A stretch of 16,566 nucleotides of DNA from Planctomycetaceae bacterium UBA2671 (GTDB lineage: Bacteria; Planctomycetota; Planctomycetia; Planctomycetales; Planctomycetaceae): positions 87,427 through 103,992 of the forward strand of contig DEML01000040.1 in NCBI GenBank assembly GCA_002359185.1, read 5' to 3'. A program made the translations under genes and the position numbers. The notes below the pieces were generated by a model. That model ran no database searches and was not told the DNA's origin. It saw only the letters and a program-made list of their open reading frames with translations. Position 1 is the first letter of the stretch; each line of letters opens with the position of its first letter. Shown here piece by piece: positions 14,322 through 16,566 of this stretch.

Positions 14322-14463
14322 AGAACCGCTTTCTGTTATCAGGAAGTCAACAATTGCTTATCGCCAATGCTTTATATGATAGCAGACTTTGACATCGCAG
14401 GCACTTACAGAAGACCGTGCATTTGACTGGCTGGGAATGTTTCAGTGAACCGAATATCCTTGA

Positions 14464-15654
14464 ATGATGACAAAATATGACACTGCACTTTATGCCCCAC
14501 TCCTGTGGACGGGGGAATCGGACGAAGTTTTGCGGGATGTGACGCTCATTTGCGAGCGGGGCATGCTGATTGATATTGTTGCGGGTCGTTCGCCAAATGC
14601 AGCTGATCTGGGAAATGCTGCTATCATTCCGCCGTTGGTGAATGCGCATTGTCATCTCGAGTTCAGTCAGTTGAAACAGCCTTTCCATACGAAGCAGCCT
14701 TTCTCGAAGTGGATTGGCGAAACAATGCGAACGAGACGAGAAAATCAAAATGTCTCCGAATCTATCCGAACGGGAATTGAAGAATCGTCAGCAGCGGGTA
14801 TTGAATTTCTGGCGGATGTGAAAACGCAATCAACGGACTGTTATCCCGATTTCGAAGAGATCGGACTGGAAGTGATTCTGTTTCAGGAGGTAATTGGACT
14901 GACGGATGAGGCGGTTGACCGTCAACGGGAGTTGATTTCTTCGTTTGTGCAGGAAGCAGGGTGTTTCCGATTGGGGCTGAGTCCGCACGCACCGTTTACG
15001 GTTCGTCCTGATTTGCTCGAGTTTTGTGTGCGGATGTCTCAGGAAGCAGAAGTGCCTTTGATGATGCATCTGGCAGAGACTCAAGCAGAACTGGAATTGC
15101 TGGCTGAGGGAACCGGGGAACTGGTTGAGATGCTAAGTCAATTCGGAATGTGGTCGGCTGGGATGTATCCCTCAGGAACTCAGCCACTCGATTTATTGAA
15201 GATCCTTTCGCAGGCTCCACGAGTACTGCTGGCTCATGGGAATTATCTGGACGAACAGGAGATTCAATTCCTGGCAGAGCATCCGCAGATGCACATCGTT
15301 TATTGTCCGCGGACGCATCATTATTTTGGACATTCGCTGCATCCGTGGCAATCGATGCTGGAGGCTGGTGTGAATGTTGCGCTCGGAACAGATGGTCGCG
15401 GTTCGAATCCGGATTTATCAATCTGGAATGAAGTTCGGTTTCTGATGAAGCAGCTTCCTGATGTAGAACCGAGGAGACTTTTGGAAATGGCGACGATCAA
15501 TGGGGCCAAAAGTCTGGGGATGGATACGACCATTCAAATTGGTCGACCGGCGAACTGGACCGTGCTTGTCCAGAAAAATTCAGACGCGAAACCAATGACA
15601 TCATTGCAGGATTTGTTGCTGGCTGACGTTTGGGTGAAAGGGGATCAAAATTAA
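14464..15654 (+). CDS. Amidohydrolase-superfamily deaminase (aminofutalosine/guanine deaminase-like)
   Basis: The 396-residue product is a metal-dependent amidohydrolase with a small N-terminal beta domain and a TIM barrel. The metal and catalytic residues are visible: H62 and H64 (NAHCHLEFS), H202 and E205 (MMHLAETQAE), H258 (LLAHGNYL) and D310 (ALGTDGRGSNPDLS). LSPHAPFTVRPDLL and VYCPRTHHYFGH are typical of the SsnA/TRZ-ATZ/guanine deaminase branch, which includes aminodeoxyfutalosine deaminases of the futalosine menaquinone pathway. That assignment is plausible but not proven, because no other menaquinone gene is present. No signal peptide is seen, so it is cytosolic. Two ATG codons are adjacent at 14464 and 14467, and neither has a strong Shine-Dalgarno. 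Confidence 0.88.
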   Translation: MMTKYDTALYAPLLWTGESDEVLRDVTLICERGMLIDIVAGRSPNAADLGNAAIIPPLVNAHCHLEFSQLKQPFHTKQPFSKWIGETMRTRRENQNVSESIRTGIEESSAAGIEFLADVKTQSTDCYPDFEEIGLEVILFQEVIGLTDEAVDRQRELISSFVQEAGCFRLGLSPHAPFTVRPDLLEFCVRMSQEAEVPLMMHLAETQAELELLAEGTGELVEMLSQFGMWSAGMYPSGTQPLDLLKILSQAPRVLLAHGNYLDEQEIQFLAEHPQMHIVYCPRTHHYFGHSLHPWQSMLEAGVNVALGTDGRGSNPDLSIWNEVRFLMKQLPDVEPRRLLEMATINGAKSLGMDTTIQIGRPANWTVLVQKNSDAKPMTSLQDLLLADVWVKGDQN

Positions 15655-15669
15655 CTCGATGAATTGAAC

Positions 15670-15699
15670 CACGGATGGACGCAGGTGAACGCGGATGCA
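15670..15699. repeat. Degenerate 10-bp tandem repeat, three units
   Basis: Three successive 10-base units (CACGGATGGA, CGCAGGTGAA, CGCGGATGCA) follow the amidohydrolase stop codon by 15 bp. They fit the consensus C-x-C-G-G-A-T-G-x-A. I associate this kind of ACGGATG tandem with extragenic repeats widespread in planctomycete genomes. Only this copy is in the window, so that link rests on memory. Confidence 0.5.
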
Positions 15700-15791
15700 A
15701 AATATCTGTGCTACAAACGATCCAAAGTTATGTTGCTTGCGCAAATTTTCAGGCGGCTAATTCGCTGAGTTTTCGGGTATTGGACGGTAGT

Positions 15792-16499
15792 TCAGACAGA
15801 AGGGCGGTACTGCTTTTGCGGCTTTTTTATCTTCTGTTTATCGTAACCGTTCACACCTCGGATAGCAGATTGGGGAAGGATTCGGCTTTGTTGGTTGTTG
15901 TGAGTGCGTTTGTCAGATAATCGATTCGAGAAGCAGGCTCGTCCGGCGTTGCTCTGGCGATAATGAGCCATCAGGAGCGAGACAAAAGCGGTCAATCGCG
16001 GACCAGCCGATTGGGTCGGCACCCCCTCGGGTAATGTTCCGCAGGTCGTGATCCCACACTTGGGACAGCAGAGCCGATGCCGCTGATACTCGATGATGTC
16101 GGGCTTGATCTCCGGAAGTTCATAGACCTGATCACGCAGTGGTTCAGAATCGCGTCCGATCAACTCTCCTCCGCAACGCCGGCAAGCGGCGGGGATGCAG
16201 GGAATGACCTGGTCAACACTTTCAATCGGTACGAGTTCCCGTTTTGACTTTTTGTGTCCCTGTTGGCCACCACGTTTTCGCTTGGATTTCGGTTTAACGG
16301 TGGGAATTTTTGCGTGTGGATGCTGGCTGGAAGGCGGCACAGACGAGTTGCCTGGATGGATTCCAAGCCAGGCTTCGAGTTTGGCAATGCGATTGTCCTG
16401 TTGCCTGATATGATCCGACAATATGCCGATCACCGCCTGAACATCTTCATTCTGGCAGGACAACCACTCATCAGGAATTTCAATCAGCTTCCGTGTCAT
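15792..16499 (-). pseudogene. tnpC: Truncated IS66 transposase TnpC (N-terminal part only)
   Basis: From the ATG at 16499 the frame gives about 183 residues of IS66 TnpC. It has a coiled-coil-like leader (HIRQQDNRIAKLEAWLG), the NSSVPPSS motif, a basic linker (KPKSKRKRGGQQGHKKSKRE) and a zinc-finger-like domain (CRRCGGELIG and CCPKCGITTCG). The start of the transposase core, PRLTAFVSLLMAHYRQS, follows. From near 15950 the sequence no longer resembles TnpC, and the frame runs through the terminal repeat to a stop at 15792. Complete TnpC is roughly 500 residues with a DDE catalytic domain, which is missing here. A GTG ten codons upstream (16529) is an alternative start. It is a deletion derivative and surely not an active transposase. 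Confidence 0.85.
15843..15857. repeat. IS66 terminal inverted repeat (left in window)
   Basis: GTAACCGTTCACACC is the exact reverse complement of the last 15 bases of the window. It marks the tnpC-distal end of the deleted IS66 element. The transposase frame reads through it into flanking host DNA. Confidence 0.9.
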
Positions 16500-16551
16500 G
16501 CCCGTATTATGCTGCAATCCATTCAGCACGCAAGAGAAATTCTGATTCCAG

Positions 16552-16566
16552 GGTGTGAACGGTTAC
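16552..16566. repeat. IS66 terminal inverted repeat (right in window, at the edge)
   Basis: GGTGTGAACGGTTAC forms the final 15 bases of the window and matches the left terminal repeat perfectly in inverse orientation. The window ends exactly at the outer end of the IS. Confidence 0.9.

Larger units (their letters stand above)
15843..16566 (-). mobile_element. Internally deleted IS66-family element (non-autonomous)
   Basis: A perfect 15-base terminal inverted repeat bounds the element: GTAACCGTTCACACC at 15843-15857 and its reverse complement at 16552-16566. IS66 elements characteristically begin with GTAA. Inside is the 5' part of a tnpC transposase gene on the minus strand; after it, near 15950, similarity to IS66 stops. 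The element is therefore only 724 bp, far shorter than a complete IS66 copy of about 2 to 2.5 kb. It lacks the catalytic domain, so it could move only with a transposase supplied in trans. The target duplication cannot be checked because the right flank is outside the window; the left flanking 8 bases are TGTTTATC. Confidence 0.85.

Noticed and set aside
1..16566. tRNA, rRNA or CRISPR array
   Set aside because: I saw no cloverleaf-like block with a TTCRA loop, no rRNA core sequences, and no regularly spaced identical repeats with unique spacers.

Overview
The window looks like chromosomal DNA of a planctomycete (Planctomycetota). The case rests on combination, not on a marker gene: a secreted DUF1080 protein, a secreted SASA/CE6-type esterase, a DsbD with two N-terminal alpha-type domains, frequent weak or non-ATG starts, and many short palindromic dispersed repeats between genes. 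No rRNA, tRNA or CRISPR array was seen. Both window ends lie in repeated DNA: positions 1-29 match an internal repeat at 10993-11021, and the last 15 bases are an IS terminal inverted repeat. This is what a complete assembly contig broken at repeats would look like.

Layout. 1-1023: rsmH on the minus strand, with a REPIN-like inverted palindrome pair upstream. 1332-2087: a secreted DUF1080 protein on the plus strand, followed by about 390 bp of nested inverted repeats and a strong bidirectional terminator. 2479-4707, minus strand: a single-pass membrane protein with three Cys-Cys pairs, then a probable two-gene unit of DUF1990 and DUF2459 proteins, with a second REPIN of the same family upstream. 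4892-7600, minus strand: a compact unit ispF-ruvC-ruvA-Gfo/Idh/MocA dehydrogenase (isoprenoid precursor synthesis, Holliday junction processing, sugar or polyol oxidation). The ruvC ribosome binding site overlaps the ispF stop codon, and no ruvB is present. 7601-8192: noncoding, with several hairpins.

8193-10817: a large DsbD-type thiol:disulfide transporter on the plus strand. 10818-11208: a composite repeat. 11209-11625: a small FHA-domain protein. 11687-12796: a stand-alone HsdR-N / PD-(D/E)XK nuclease-like protein (COG4748 type), visibly more AT-rich than its neighbours. 13002-13193: a 63-residue two-helix membrane protein, followed by a second copy of a 103-bp hairpin repeat. 13506-14321 (minus) and 14464-15654 (plus): a divergent pair of a secreted esterase and a cytosolic amidohydrolase resembling aminofutalosine/guanine deaminases. 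15843-16566: an IS66-family element with both terminal inverted repeats but most of its transposase deleted.

The genes are mostly ordinary housekeeping and planctomycete accessory genes. I did not find a convincing new multi-gene system. The most distinctive content is the dispersed-repeat layer: at least four repeat families, two with REPIN architecture and one nested inside another, plus a non-autonomous IS66 derivative. The Cys-pair membrane protein and the solitary nuclease are the most interesting individual genes.
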